DNA from: Siphonodentalium dalli
Taxonomy: Eukaryota > Mollusca > Scaphopoda > Gadilida > Siphonodentaliidae
Direction: 5' to 3'
DNA: 64,000 bases
Assembly: GCA_032622095.1 (NCBI GenBank)
Contig: CP136064.1
Coordinates: forward strand, 274,745,614-274,809,613
Shown here: one piece after another, positions 24,307 through 34,960 of the stretch
Layout of the letters: the number at the start of each line of letters is the position of its first letter
Position numbering within the stretch: the stretch's first letter is position 1
The notes under the pieces: model-generated
What the model saw: the letters and a program-made list of their open reading frames with translations, nothing else
The model's database searches: none
What the model was told of the DNA's origin: nothing
Program-made: the position numbers and the translations under genes

Positions 24307-24564
24307 TTTATTACACGCTTCGCGTCCTAGAGTCCGTGCATTAAAAATACCGGATTAGAAGGTGTCTTTAGGCTCATATATATACAGGGCGTGTTTGTCA
24401 TGCGTAATGATTCTTTAATTAAATAGTTACAGTTTCCTGGTTGAATCGAACGTCATATACGTCATTTTACGTCAACGAGATGCGTATGGAACGTACGTTC
24501 CATACGGATTTTTAAATATGGAACGGCAATAACACAGAACTTCTAGGAACAAGCGTGTAATAAA
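24307..24564. mobile_element. 258-bp MITE with TTTATTACACGCTT termini, copy 1
   Basis: TTTATTACACGCTT then TCCTAGA (24307-24331) is inverted at the other end as TTCTAGGA then AAGCGTGTAATAAA (to 24564). A perfect 24-bp palindrome, CGTATGGAACGT/ACGTTCCATACG, lies at 24483-24506. It abuts the right end of the 5-kb fold-back element; the same neighbours occur at 55045-55358, so the two may move or have been copied as a unit. Confidence 0.75.
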
Positions 24565-24592
24565 TTAATTTACAACACACACAGCCACTACA
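24565..24592. repeat. 28-bp minisatellite, middle remnant
   Basis: TTAATTTACAACACACACAG then CCACTACA is one unit of the array at 19245-19293. It is trapped between the 258-bp MITE and the next fold-back element. Confidence 0.7.
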
Positions 24593-25087
24593 CTCGAGTA
24601 GCTCATGGTGGTTTTGTATGCGCTTTTATGTCCAGAGCAAAACTCTTCACGAATCCACTAATTGAAGATACACGAACAATATTTGGTTGGTGACACATTT
24701 CCCATTGAGGGCGAAATGGGTCAAATGGCCACGCCCCTTTTTGCGTGAAGTACTACCACCCGCCGTGACTATATCTCCAGAACCGTTGGACATAGGGGGT
24801 CGTGTGACAACTCAACATGTGCGGAATGGCCACATTATTGGGGGTCGGTAATACATGTTCATATCCAAAAGTAAATGTTTTTTAAGATAATTGACAAAAA
24901 CCCCAAAAAAATCAATTTTTAGGGGCCTGAACCCCAATTTTGGAATTCAGCACTTTTATCTCAAAGTTGAGCCCCCAATTTTATTGAACTATATACATCG
25001 GTGCCAAATACAGGTATCATTTCTGATATTTTCTGTACCATTATCGGATGGGATTGACCTTCAATGAGCTTTTGACCCTGAAAATAA

Positions 25088-28000
25088 GGTTTTTGGATGG
25101 AATATATTGGTCGTAGAATGAAAAACAGACATTTTCCCAATAACAAAGATGTTGAGGAAATCATCAATTATAGGGTATTTGATCAGTAACCTAAAACTCC
25201 TACAAAACGGTTACCTGGTGATATAATTTGAATGTAGTTCATCTTTTGTTATCTAAATTTCATGGCCTTTGATGTGAGATGGCTGCCAAAATGGCTATAA
25301 ATGGAATTACATATATCACATTAGCAATATACTTGTAAATGAGTTCAATGTGTTATTTTCTTTAAACTTATGGAAGAACAGGGTGTTTTTATGGTATGCT
25401 AATGTTGAATTGAATTATACTCAGCCCACAAGTAGGTTTAGTAAATGTTGAGTTACTACAATTTGATCAATCAGTATGATTCGGTAGTCGAGCAGGTTGT
25501 GTCTTTATCAGTCCCACGTCAATTTTAATTGGCTGCATCACCATTCTGTATAAAGGTTCTACAATTTCCCTAACACATACATTATTTTAGAACAAATAAT
25601 GGCTAGCCTGGCATGATTGCCTATATTTATATCCTGATTTATGTATATGTACACGTCGATGTATATTTGCCATAAATTGTTTCTGGTTCAAATTTGGGAG
25701 TTTGTAAGAAAATAAGTCATAAGAGTTTGTAAGAAAATAAGTCATAAGAAAGATGCAGTTGCAGTAATATTAAAATATATTGTCCTGTTCAAAACTAACA
25801 AATACATGTCTATTGATTATTGGTGTGATATCCAGTAATAAAGACTAAAATAATCGTTCCGATTATTTTAGTCCAGTTATAATAAATCCACACATTAAAA
25901 ATATAGGGCTTCCATACATACAGAATATTTTCCAACTTCACAATCGTTCCTTGTGTTCAACTGAGTGAGTACATGTGAGGTTCATGGAAATTGATGCTAA
26001 AGTGTCTAGCTTTATGGGCTTGAAATTCCGAATGCAATCCTGTTGCGTTGAAAGCTCAGAGTGAGTTAGAAGAAATATACAAGCATCAGTTGATATGCAG
26101 ATATAAATACATACAAATCTACATTCTGCAGGTAGCCATGCTATGCAATCCTCCATCATGTTCAACTTATCAAGGAAAAATGATCACATTACCAATGACT
26201 ATGATAGTCAGATGTCTTTGTAGATTTTGTAGATTTGTGGATGTTGTAGATTTTGTAGATTTCTGGATGTTGTAATGCAATATAGATCTCCATTATAGTT
26301 GCACAAATTTATTTTTCATTTCGTCCCTTTAAATTGACTTTTAGTTTGTATGTATGTATATGTGCCACTCCAAAAATGTCAGTAAAAGTACTGTAAACCG
26401 TTTGGTTTGATGTTATAGGCACAGGAGATATATATATATACTTTACATGTCAAATATTGTGAACCCTGCAGGTACGTGTATGTGTGTCAGTCGCCTTATC
26501 TGTGTGATGTACATGCAGTAACTACATGTATATTCTAGTGAAATTTATGGTCTGCACTCAGCAATATTTCAAAAACATGCTATGGCCATGCCTACATATA
26601 CATATGTACACTGATTCTAACTCAATGATTGTCAGGTTATAATCTATGGTTGAGGAACGTTACTATGTATTTTTCATTTGTGTTGCATTTGTCAATATTA
26701 ATGGGTCACAGAAGACCAGATGTTACTAGTGCAGAGCCCATTTAATTTTCATGAGACTGGTGGACTTCATGTCTATACTCCTAAATAAACATGACTCTGT
26801 GTCTTATCAGACCAAGACGGTATTGTGTAGGTTTTACTAGAATTATATTTAGAAAAGACTCAACCATTATTTTTCCACTGCCCTATATATCACAATATAT
26901 TCATTTGGCAGTATTCATCCCAAGTTTAGTGGTGATGCTAATAAATTTGGCATGCTAGTCAGGTAGAGCAAAGCGATCTGAACAAATCGAGGATAAGCCA
27001 CTATGTGTAGAAAACATTAAAAACATGTATATTGTGAAATATTTTAATAATGGGTGCTGGTTTTTTACAAACTGGCCATAATTGAGATGACTATTCCTGT
27101 TGTTTACCAAACATCAGCGTACACGTTCAATATTTTGAAGTTATATGTTCTTGAATGTTTCATACAGACACTGACTTTTGCACAAATTGCTCGGATTAGC
27201 CAAACAATGCAAAAATAACCAACTTTAGGTAAAATGATGGTAATATTTCCTAACAAAATCGCTATGACCTACAAACATCATAGCAATCCAGCAGTACCCA
27301 TCAGCATAATATAAAATTAGCAGGACCACTTAACCTGAGGTGGTATTGAAAATGAAAAGATCTTTAAAATGGTAAGTTATGAGGGCTATTAGGTATTATG
27401 AAGAATTATGTTAGTGAAATTATAGACCCTCATCTTCTCCAACCTGCAAGTGCTGCAACTAATGTGGGACTGACAAAGGCTCATTATACTATTGATTGAA
27501 TAGTGATGATTCCATCATTTCCTGAAACTTTTGTGAGATGGGGTGCCCTCTTGGAAGAATTGTTTACTTCTGAAATATATACTGGTATATATGGTCATCT
27601 CTCATCTGATTACAACATGTTTTTACTATACCCAGATGCAATACCCATTTTAAGATCGCAACATATGGCTGCTGCATGAAGCAAACAGCTGGTCATTCCA
27701 TTTAGTAAAAGTGTTTAGCATGTTTCATAGCTTGGTCACTTAAATCAGATCAGCTGTTAAATGTTGATAACAAATTTTGAAAATCTGTTTTGTTCAATCT
27801 GTACATTTCTGTTGATTAGAACACAATTGTTACCTGGTTTTTGGTAAAGCACACCAGTTTCCAAGGCATGTTCAGTCGGGAAGAGCTCATGTTGTGTGTC
27901 CGGGTCAACACATCATCAGCAGCAATTTCCAGCTAATCCCATGGTGTGTGGTCAATTGTGCTCTTAAGTTGATCAGAGAATGCGGATAGTTCTGTAAAAA

Positions 28001-28132
28001 GTGTCATACATATGCTGTGGCCTTGGTGGTATTGCATAATTGTGGTGCGTAACATGCTTAAATCGGTTTTTGGCAATTATCTTAAAAAACATTGACTTTT
28101 GGATATGGAAATGTATTACTGACACCCCATAA
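25088..28132. other. Centre of the 4-kb fold-back: no gene seen
   Basis: AT-rich interior DNA with no frame above about 75 codons. It contains an AGATGGCTGCCAAAATGG motif at about 25278, a 22-bp duplication near 25700-25745 (GAGTTTGTAAGAAAATAAGT), a hairpin at 25843-25873, and a GTAGATTTTGTAGATTT tandem near 26220-26265. Confidence 0.5.
25843..25873. repeat. Perfect 14-bp hairpin with 3-nt loop
   Basis: GACTAAAATAATCG (25843-25856) pairs exactly with CGATTATTTTAGTC (25860-25873) around a TTC loop. The small loop makes it a good cruciform or RNA hairpin former. Confidence 0.8.
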
Positions 28133-28628
28133 TGTGGATTTTCAGGGGCAAGAGCTCCTTGAAGGTCAATCCCATCCGATAATGGTACAGAAATTATACC
28201 TATATGTGGCACCGATTGACATAGATCAATAAAATTCTAATTGGTGGCTCAGCTTTGAGATAAAAGTGCTGAACCCCAAAATTTTGGGGTTCAGGCCCTT
28301 AAAAATGGATTTTTTTTTGGTTTTTGGCAATTATCTTAAAAACTATTGACTTTTGGATATGCAAATGTGTTACTGACTCCCCATTAAGCGGCCATACCGC
28401 ACATATTGAGTGGTCACACGACCCCCTTTGTCCAACGGTTCTGGAGATATAGTCACGGCGGGTGGTAGTACTTCGCGCAAATAGGGGCGTGGCCATTTGA
28501 CCCATTTCGCCCTTAATGGGAAATGTGTCACCAACCAAATATTGTTCATGTACCTTCAATTAGTGGATTTGTGAAGAGTTTTGCTCTGGACATACAAGTG
28601 CATACAAAACCACCATGAGCTACTAGAG

Positions 28629-29205
28629 TACTACATTAATTTCTTTATGAAAACTTCCTCTTTTAAAAGTCGATTTCTCACTAGAACCTTCTATTATTGG
28701 TTCATTGACACGATCTAATTATTGTCAGGTACACAAAACGTACACAGTGGAAGTGTTATCGCGTCAAATTCGACAGTGAACCTGTAAAGGGTTTAAGTGT
28801 TATGGGTCGATGTTCCTGAACTATAAAGTGGATCTAAGCATTAATTTGCTATCACGCCTGTTTGGAACGACACGAGATGGCGGTCAGATAAGAGCTTTAT
28901 TGTTGATCTATTGTCTGTATAGCGACACGCCCTTAAATACATTCGATGTGGGTTCATACGAAATAACATAAAAGTCTGTAAAACAACCATCACCAGCAAG
29001 TACATGAACACATATATTCACTTTGTTTTACTTTCATTATTAATAACGAACCAAGGCCGCACGCGTTGGGTCGTATATAGACTATATCTAATTTTGTAAA
29101 GTCACCAATTATTACGCCACATGTGGTGTAAGTTGTTTCGGAGATTTTGATATTCTGTGGTCGACTGTGCGAATGCATTGTGGGATATTTTTTGTGTACC
29201 TTACT
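28629..29205. other. No gene seen
   Basis: It begins with the last remnant of the 28-bp minisatellite unit (TACTACATTAATTT, 28629-28642). The rest shows no supported feature. Confidence 0.5.
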
Positions 29206-29350
29206 CAGTCGTACCGATAGAATCACGTAGATGCTGAAATTGTAAAGTTAACGCCACCGGTGTATAATATGTTTTTTGAAAATATGACTCAATCGTATCG
29301 ATAGAGTCAGGACAGGCTGAAATTGTAAACTTAAAGTCACCGGTGTAATA
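29206..29350. repeat. Tandem duplication of about 75-80 bp
   Basis: A unit with CGTACCGATAGAATCA, GCTGAAATTGTAAAGTTAA and CACCGGTGTATAATATG at 29211-29275 is repeated at 29288-29355 as CGTATCGATAGAGTCA, GCTGAAATTGTAAACTTAA and CACCGGTGTAATAATATG. Confidence 0.75.
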
Positions 29351-29555
29351 ATATGTTGTTGAAATTATAAATAATCTGATAGCCTGAAAATAATGTATAA
29401 CCCATTGGGAGCCCCTGGTGTAGTGAAGTGGATTATGGGTAATTTTAATTGGAGTGCGCATGCCTGTTCTGTTGGAGTAACCGCTATCTTTTATTTTCTG
29501 GTCATCAAGTCAAAATTGTATCGTATACACAATGTGTTTGTACCGATGGATGTAT

Positions 29556-29629
29556 CGTGACTCGACTCGTTTTCGTGGTCATATAGGCCCTACATACAGC
29601 CTATGATCACGAAAACGAGCAGAGTCGCG
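29556..29629. repeat. 74-bp stem-loop
   Basis: GACTCGTTTTCGTGGTCATA then TAGGC in the left arm (29556-29588) pairs with GCCTA then TGATCACGAAAACGAG in the right arm (29599-29629), with few mismatches. No coding frame crosses it. It may be a small MITE or a hairpin RNA source. Confidence 0.75.
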
Positions 29630-30233
29630 ATATCTGATATAATTCCAGGAATCGTACATTCACTTTCAATAGTATAGATTCTCTGAATCTGCCGCGGAAT
29701 TCCCAAAATTGTAGGCTACTTTCATTTTCAATAGGATTTTCCGAATTTCCACTTTCACTTTTCACTTTTACCACGCAAAGCGACCTTAGTTGACACAGAT
29801 ATATGGCACACTAGCTGAGTCCATGGCAAATAGTTTATGTAGCATTGCTTTTTTCATTTAATTAAAGCTCACCTCGTTAAAACGCATGTCAATCGTATTT
29901 GTTTACAAATTGCATTGGGTGCGACGATTTGCAGTAGGGCCCTATTTGCGGAGCTCACTTTGCGGAAGTCCCCGAATTCGCGGAGGTCCCATAAAATGGG
30001 CGATATATGTAGATTTTAATGAGGGAACGGGTGCGAATGTGTCAATTGATACCTATTGTAAACAAATAACGACACGATCATCATAATAGAGGTCTGTTCT
30101 ATCAATTATATATGCGCCGATTTCACTTGGTGCAAGTCAAACGGCGATAAATATTCTCGTGTGCCAGAAGGACTCCTTAAAGTTGTAAATAAGATGAATA
30201 TTTATTAGATGTTATTTAACAAGTCAATCATAT
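29630..30233. other. No gene seen
   Basis: AT-rich DNA with short repeats of TTTTCACTTTC near 29730-29775. No coding support. Confidence 0.5.
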
Positions 30234-30285
30234 AATATTATTCATTAGTTAGCGCCTATATTAGCGCTAACTAATGAATAATATT
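30234..30285. repeat. Perfect 22-bp inverted repeat with 8-nt loop
   Basis: AATATTATTCATTAGTTAGC then GC (30234-30255) is exactly complementary to 30264-30285. It lies at the left edge of the inverted-repeat element 30290-30935. Confidence 0.85.
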
Positions 30286-30289
30286 TTAT

Positions 30290-30935
30290 ATTATAATTAT
30301 ATTATAATTTATATTTATGGCTAATAATATGATCTTGGTGGCGTTACCATTTCTGACTATGGTTTTCTTGTTATCTAATGCGACGCTGCTGTTTTGAATT
30401 TGTGTGAGCACTTTTGTCGCGCGCAGTAGATTGCTGGGCTTAAAGCATTAATGTCGTAATCGGAAAATCTTGTTACTGTGTCTTTCTATTACTGGTATTG
30501 AAAATGGGAATTATGAATATTGAATTACAATTACATAAAATGGTTAAAGCATCCGATATGACAATCAAGTATGTTATATACCTTACTCCGACGGTGCACG
30601 AATTTAAAACAGCGAAAAAAGTAAGAATTACTTGTAAGTTTTGTGACCAAGTGAGAATGTTCAAGGAGTTTGTGTATTTAAGAAATGACGTGCTGATCGA
30701 TTTTGGGTCACTGGATTTTGACCGACAGAATAATTAAACAAAGTGTGTGAATCCAGAACTGATTCACACGAACTTGGTTTAATGACTCTGCCGGTCAATA
30801 CCAACAAGAAAACCAATGTCAGAAATAGTAACGCGCTCAATATCATATATTATATACCCATGATTGTAATTATAGAATGTAAAATATATTTGTTTCGCGA
30901 TTGACCAACTCAGAATTCCGTTAAAATAACAATAA
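30290..30935. mobile_element. Inverted-repeat element of about 645 bp, unclassified
   Basis: The left arm (30290-30372) carries ATATTTATGGCTAATAATAT, GGTGGCGTTACCATTTCTGA and ATGGTTTTCTTGTTAT. The right arm (30797-30935) carries the inverse AACAAGAAAACCA, AGAAATAGTAACGC and further sequence ending CAGAATTCCGTTAAAA. A solo arm is found at 16627-16746. The 79-codon frame between the arms (30498-30737) has no recognised domain. Confidence 0.55.
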
Positions 30936-31391
30936 CAACCAGCACCTAATTAACGAACCGGCGGCCGATTCGGCCGTCTCCGACCCAACCATCCGTGGGC
31001 TGCAGAACGAAACATGTCTATAAAGTTACCTTTTTCATTTCTTTTATTAGCTTGTCACAAAGCAAAAATCGACATTATTGACATAATAATGTAAAGGACA
31101 ATAAACGAAATTGAAATTCCCAACTACACCTTTTACTGGACTCGACCTCCGGGTTGCAGTTCGACTTTTAAATCCGTCCCAAAAATCCCCATTTCTATAA
31201 CTAAAACCCCAGCGCCCAGGCGAAACAAGAATATCTACATTAGTATACAGGCGGAGCGCGAAATAACTCGAATTCCAACACAGTCTCCCAATAACAACAC
31301 GCAGCGAGCGCGTGCAACTGATCGGATTGAAGTGACGTAGATGTTCATAGCTTTTTATGAAGTGTCAACTTTAGTTATTGGTTTATGGATA
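30936..31391. other. No gene seen
   Basis: Slightly more GC-rich DNA (30950-31010) followed by AT-rich sequence. No supported frame. Confidence 0.5.
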
Positions 31392-32064
31392 TCGGAGACG
31401 TTCATGTAACCCGTATGGCGATTTACTAAGGGCGCTATGGCAACGTTCATGTAACCGGTATAGCGATTTACTACGGGCGCTATGGCAACGTTCATGTAAC
31501 CCGTATGGCTATTTACTACGGGCGCTATGACAACGTTCATGTAACCCGTATGGCGATTTATTACAGGCGCTATGGCAGCGTTCATGTAACCCGTATGGCC
31601 ATTTACTACGGGCGCTATGGCAACGTTCATGTAACCCGTATGGCGATTTACTACGGGCGCTATGGCAACGTTCATGTAACCCGTATGGCGATTTACTACG
31701 GGCGCTATGGCAACGTTCATGTAACCCGTATGGCGATTTACTAAGGGCGCTATGGCAACGTTCATGTAACCCGTATGGCGATTTACTACGGGCGCTATGG
31801 CAACGTTCATGTAACCCATATGGCGATTTACTACGGGCGCTATGGCAACGTTCATGTAACCCGTATGGCCATTTACTACGGGCGCTATGGCAACGTTCAT
31901 GTAACCCGTATGGCCATTTACTACGGGCGCTATGGCAACGTTCATGGAACCCGTATGGCGATTTACTACGGGCGCTATGGCAACGCCCATGTAACCCGTA
32001 TAGCGCTATGGCAACGTTCATGTAACCCGTATGGCGATATACTATGGGCGCTATGTGTGTGAAT
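31392..32064. repeat. 45-bp minisatellite, about 15 copies
   Basis: The unit starts CGTTCATGTAACCCGTATGG, continues CGATTTACTACGGGCGC and ends TATGGCAA. It repeats with very few changes, and one unit near 31996 is internally shortened. Because 45 is a multiple of three and the unit lacks stops in several frames, long repetitive frames (211, 206, 95 and 79 codons) appear on both strands. They share the DNA repeat and show no other coding evidence. Confidence 0.92.
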
Positions 32065-32780
32065 GTAGAGGATATGATTATGAATCGATATACATGTAAA
32101 CTGCTAAGTGACATTTTTGAAGTCAGCAAACTAACTATCGATGGGCGATTATGTCACTTAACTTAGTTGAATTCATGTCAGTGATGCTATAACTATTGAA
32201 ATATGGACCAGCGCAAGTGTAGTCTCTAATTATGCCCATCCTCACAACTAAATAAACAATATGAAGCCGAATCTTAATACACCGAGCATTGGTCCTTTAA
32301 ACCATCATATTATTTATAGAAATCTTGAAAGAAGCTCCGTTAATATAGATAAATTTTACTTATTTTACGGCAAATATTATTTACATTTTTGACGGGCATT
32401 TCGTATTTGTATAGCCTATGTGATTGAAGGCAGCAAAATTACCATCACATTGTGACGTAAAATTACGGATAGTTTTTAACAGTGTAGTGATTAAGTAAGC
32501 CCGATTTAACCAATAGCAGGGGTCACGCTGTCAGTGGCCAAATTAACAATTCGGAGATTGTGTCAACGACAATTACAAAGCAAAAAGTGTCAAGCCTATT
32601 GTATATATATCTTTATTCCTCCATACAATGAAGAGCATATATATAAACAAAACAAAGAAAAAAAAATCATTACAAATAAGTTGAGAACAAAAATACATCA
32701 AAATTTGGCTATACAATATACATGGTTATATAATTTGACTGCCAAACAGAGTCATATACGAACATAGTTTATTATATATA
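32065..32780. other. No gene seen
   Basis: AT-rich DNA. The 77-codon frame at 32534-32767 is lysine- and tyrosine-rich without domain similarity. Confidence 0.5.
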
Positions 32781-32903
32781 AGCATGTATGTATACACGAG
32801 TACACGCTCGATCACGCACTTGCATATGCACATCATGCATATACACATACATCCACTTATACATATATAGACACTTTCTCACACACACACACAACCCCAC
32901 CCT

Positions 32904-32935
<32 letters not shown>

Positions 32936-33020
32936 CCACACACATACAAACATATCATCACATACATATAAACACACATACATACATATACATACTCATA
33001 CATATACATATATATACGTA
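32781..33020. repeat. CA/TA microsatellite
   Basis: Runs of CACACA and TATATA with CATACATA interruptions fill this interval. It lies directly beyond the inferred donor site of the lectin exon, in intron position. Confidence 0.85.
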
Positions 33021-33021
33021 C

Positions 33022-33222
33022 GAGCAGCTCCAGCTAGCCATGTATTCTCTGCAACGGTTTCGATGAAGAGAACGTGAGTGGATGTTGACCCACATATATC
33101 TTTGGCTTGCAGGTAAGTTGGATTAGGCCCCGCATGAAAGAAATAGTAGCAGTTTGAATTCCACTCCTGCCATTCATCGGGAGTGTCGCCTACAAACGTG
33201 TGTGTACCGCACAACGAGCCGT
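33022..33222 (-). CDS. C-type lectin domain exon (partial host gene)
   Basis: This minus-strand exon of about 67 residues encodes the first half of a C-type lectin-like domain, the fold that binds sugars or other ligands in secreted or surface proteins. It reads DGSLCGTHTFVGDTPDEW, then EWNSNCYYFF (the first conserved Cys of the domain after W), YLQAKDICGS (the helix with the second Cys) and HVLFIETVAENTWL (the strand-helix that includes the conserved E). The 3' splice site is convincing: a pyrimidine run ending TTTTTTTTGCAG before ACGGC at 33222. The inferred 5' splice site is GTACGT at 33016-33021. No further exon with the WIGL/WND half was found downstream, where microsatellite DNA follows. 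A MITE (33292-33671) sits about 70 bp upstream in the presumed intron. A homologous fragment lies at 37262-37384. Whether the gene is complete outside the visible pieces is unknown. Confidence 0.6.
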
Positions 33223-33291
33223 CTGCAAAAAAAACACGGTCGTGTTTATATCCCTTGAAGTTCACTGTCAAACTAGGGAACAAAACAAACA

Positions 33292-33671
33292 TTATCCCTT
33301 TACCCAACAAACCGGCCAAATAAAGCTTCAACAGCCTAAAATATCTTCGGTCTGTCTCAATAGAACCATACAAATATGGATATCATTGGAATCAATCTCC
33401 TTGACCACATTGTGATAGTTACAGTTATGCCCTGTGCCAATGCATTCTCTCATATATGCGAGTCGAGCATAGGTCGCCTCGCATATATAAGAGAATGCAT
33501 TGGCCTTTTTTTAACACTTTTTACCATTTTTTCTTACATTCTTTAACAATTTTATAATTTTTAATGTGTTAAGCCAATGCATTCTCTTATATATGCGAGG
33601 CGACCTATGGTCGACTCGCATATATAAGAGAATGTATTGGCACAGGGCCCTTCTGTTGGATAAAGGGTTAT
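33292..33671. mobile_element. piggyBac-like nested-palindrome MITE, copy C (complete, TTAT flanks)
   Basis: Termini CCCTTTACCCAACA (33296 on) and TGTTGGATAAAGGG (to 33667) match copy B, with one change on the right. Both flanks read TTAT (33292-33295 and 33668-33671), where copy B has TTAA. The two palindromes are at about 33437-33504 and 33572-33643. The interior spacer is about 14 bp shorter than in copy B. It lies in the presumed intron upstream of the lectin exon. Confidence 0.85.
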
Positions 33672-33955
33672 AAGAAAGACTAGACCGTTATAAAATACTG
33701 TCGGTTTGACAGTTTCGGACCGTCATAATCCGACGGTCCCATACCGTTTCATGAGTTTGACGGTTTGTTACCGTTAGTTTATGTGCCCATGAAAAGTGTC
33801 TAAATTAAATATTTTCGAGATTCAAAGTCATGCCGTCAAAATTCAATAGTATATTTATCGGCGACCATATTATATACTGCAATGACTCCATACAGTATGA
33901 CTGAATGTGACTATGCTTATATTTAATATGTATTATTAATCCGGCATTCCCCTTA
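33672..33955. other. No gene; short GACGGTTT-type repeats
   Basis: Variants of GACGGT and ACCGTT recur in both orientations between 33690 and 33775. Otherwise featureless. Confidence 0.45.
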
Positions 33956-34515
33956 TAAAAAGTACCATGGTAATACCATAGTAAAAATTACCACAGTATG
34001 TTATGTACGATATGTACCGTAGTAAAAGTACTATAGTAGTACTACGGTACATGTACTAGAGTACTGCCATATCATAGTAGTACTACAGTACATATACTAG
34101 AGTACTGCCATACTAGTACTGTGGTACAAGTACTAGGGTTCTACCATGGTAGTACAACGGTACGGATACTATAGTACTACCATAGTAGTACCGTGGTACA
34201 TGTACGAGGGTACTACGTATACCATGGTAGTACCACGGCACAGGTACTATAGTACTACCACATATAGTAGTACCGTTGTACAGGTTCTAGGGTACTACCA
34301 TGATATGGGTACTATGGTAGTACCACATTACGGGTACCATGGTACTACGATAGCAGTACCGTGGTGCAGGTACTATGGTACTATCATAGTATGTATACCA
34401 TAGTATTACTGTGGTACATGTACTAGGGTACTAACTACCACAGTGTATATGTACTGTGGTAGTACTCTAGTACAATTAACCATACTTCTAATGTGGTATA
34501 CATACTTCAGTAATA
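33956..34515. repeat. GTAC/TACCATGGTA palindrome-rich low-complexity tract
   Basis: The tract is made almost entirely of short self-complementary words (GTACTAC, CCATGGTA, CTATAGTA, GTACATGTAC) in variants of TAGTACTACCATGGTAGTAC. There is a loose period of about 28-34 bp. Any piece can pair with many others, so it can form cruciforms. Open frames within it, such as 34146-34403, are composition artefacts. Confidence 0.8.
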
Positions 34516-34960
34516 CAATAGCTCCATGTACCCCATGGTATACCAGTGTATTCTTTGGTTCGATCATTCTGTGTTATGTGGGTCAGAATTATCATGAGTA
34601 CTTTATTCTCAAATCCGGGTTTAAATTTCCGCATTAGCACTCATCTATTTTATTCGCCATTTTATATCGCTGGCAAATTACAAACTATTGTGTTTTGGGA
34701 AAATGTTACCTTTTCAATTATTGTGGACAGTTGTTAAGACGGTCTGATTTCGGTTCCTTTGATAACCGGACAAGTTTCAATTCTGTGAAAACCGGCTTAA
34801 TCATTGACACTTTCCACTATATTCGAGAGTAGATATTCATGCCAATCAATCATTGCATGATCTGCCATCTGGGGTCGGCTGTAACCTGACTTTCATTCGA
34901 CTCAGTTCTGATGTTGACATTTACAGTGCTGTGACTATCAAAAACACTGGCATATTTACT
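34516..34960. other. No gene seen
   Basis: AT-rich DNA with no supported feature. Confidence 0.5.

Larger units (their letters stand above)
19295..24307. mobile_element. 5-kb fold-back element built on an inverted gene duplication
   Basis: The outer ends are ACACAGAACGTCACGACG (19295) and ATCGTGTCGTTCTGTGT (to 24307). The left arm 19295-22098 matches the right arm 22412-24307 in inverse orientation, with landmark pairs such as CAAGATGGCGGCC (19514 and 24054 on the opposite strand) and GGTTTCTGGTCAATATTAAC. The left arm keeps about 800 bp (21147-21945) that the right arm lacks, and a smaller extra piece near 21015-21085. A 313-bp spacer (22099-22411) joins the arms. A transposon-linked gene is read on the minus strand in the left arm and on the plus strand through spacer and right arm. 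The transposon superfamily is not identified; there is no clear target duplication. A short derivative lies at 55045-55105. Confidence 0.8.
24593..28628. mobile_element. 4-kb fold-back element with about 0.5-kb arms
   Basis: The ends CTCGAGTAGCTCATGGTGG (24593 on) and CCACCATGAGCTACTAGAG (to 28628) begin arms of roughly 495 bp (24593-25087 and 28133-28628). The arms share GACTATATCTCCAGAACC, GGGGTTCAGGCC-type and GGATGGGATTGACCTTCA blocks. Flanks CACTACA and TACTACA suggest a target duplication of 6-7 bp with one change. A piece of the right arm (28055-28130) is also repeated directly at 28312-28390. The 3-kb centre has no recognisable protein, so the element is non-autonomous. Confidence 0.75.

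Noticed and set aside
31392-32064. CRISPR array
   Set aside because: Units are contiguous without unique spacers, there are no cas genes, and the DNA is eukaryotic.
31355-32129. Long repetitive frames on both strands (up to 211 codons)
   Set aside because: They follow from a 45-bp stop-free repeat unit; simultaneous long frames on opposite strands argue against coding.
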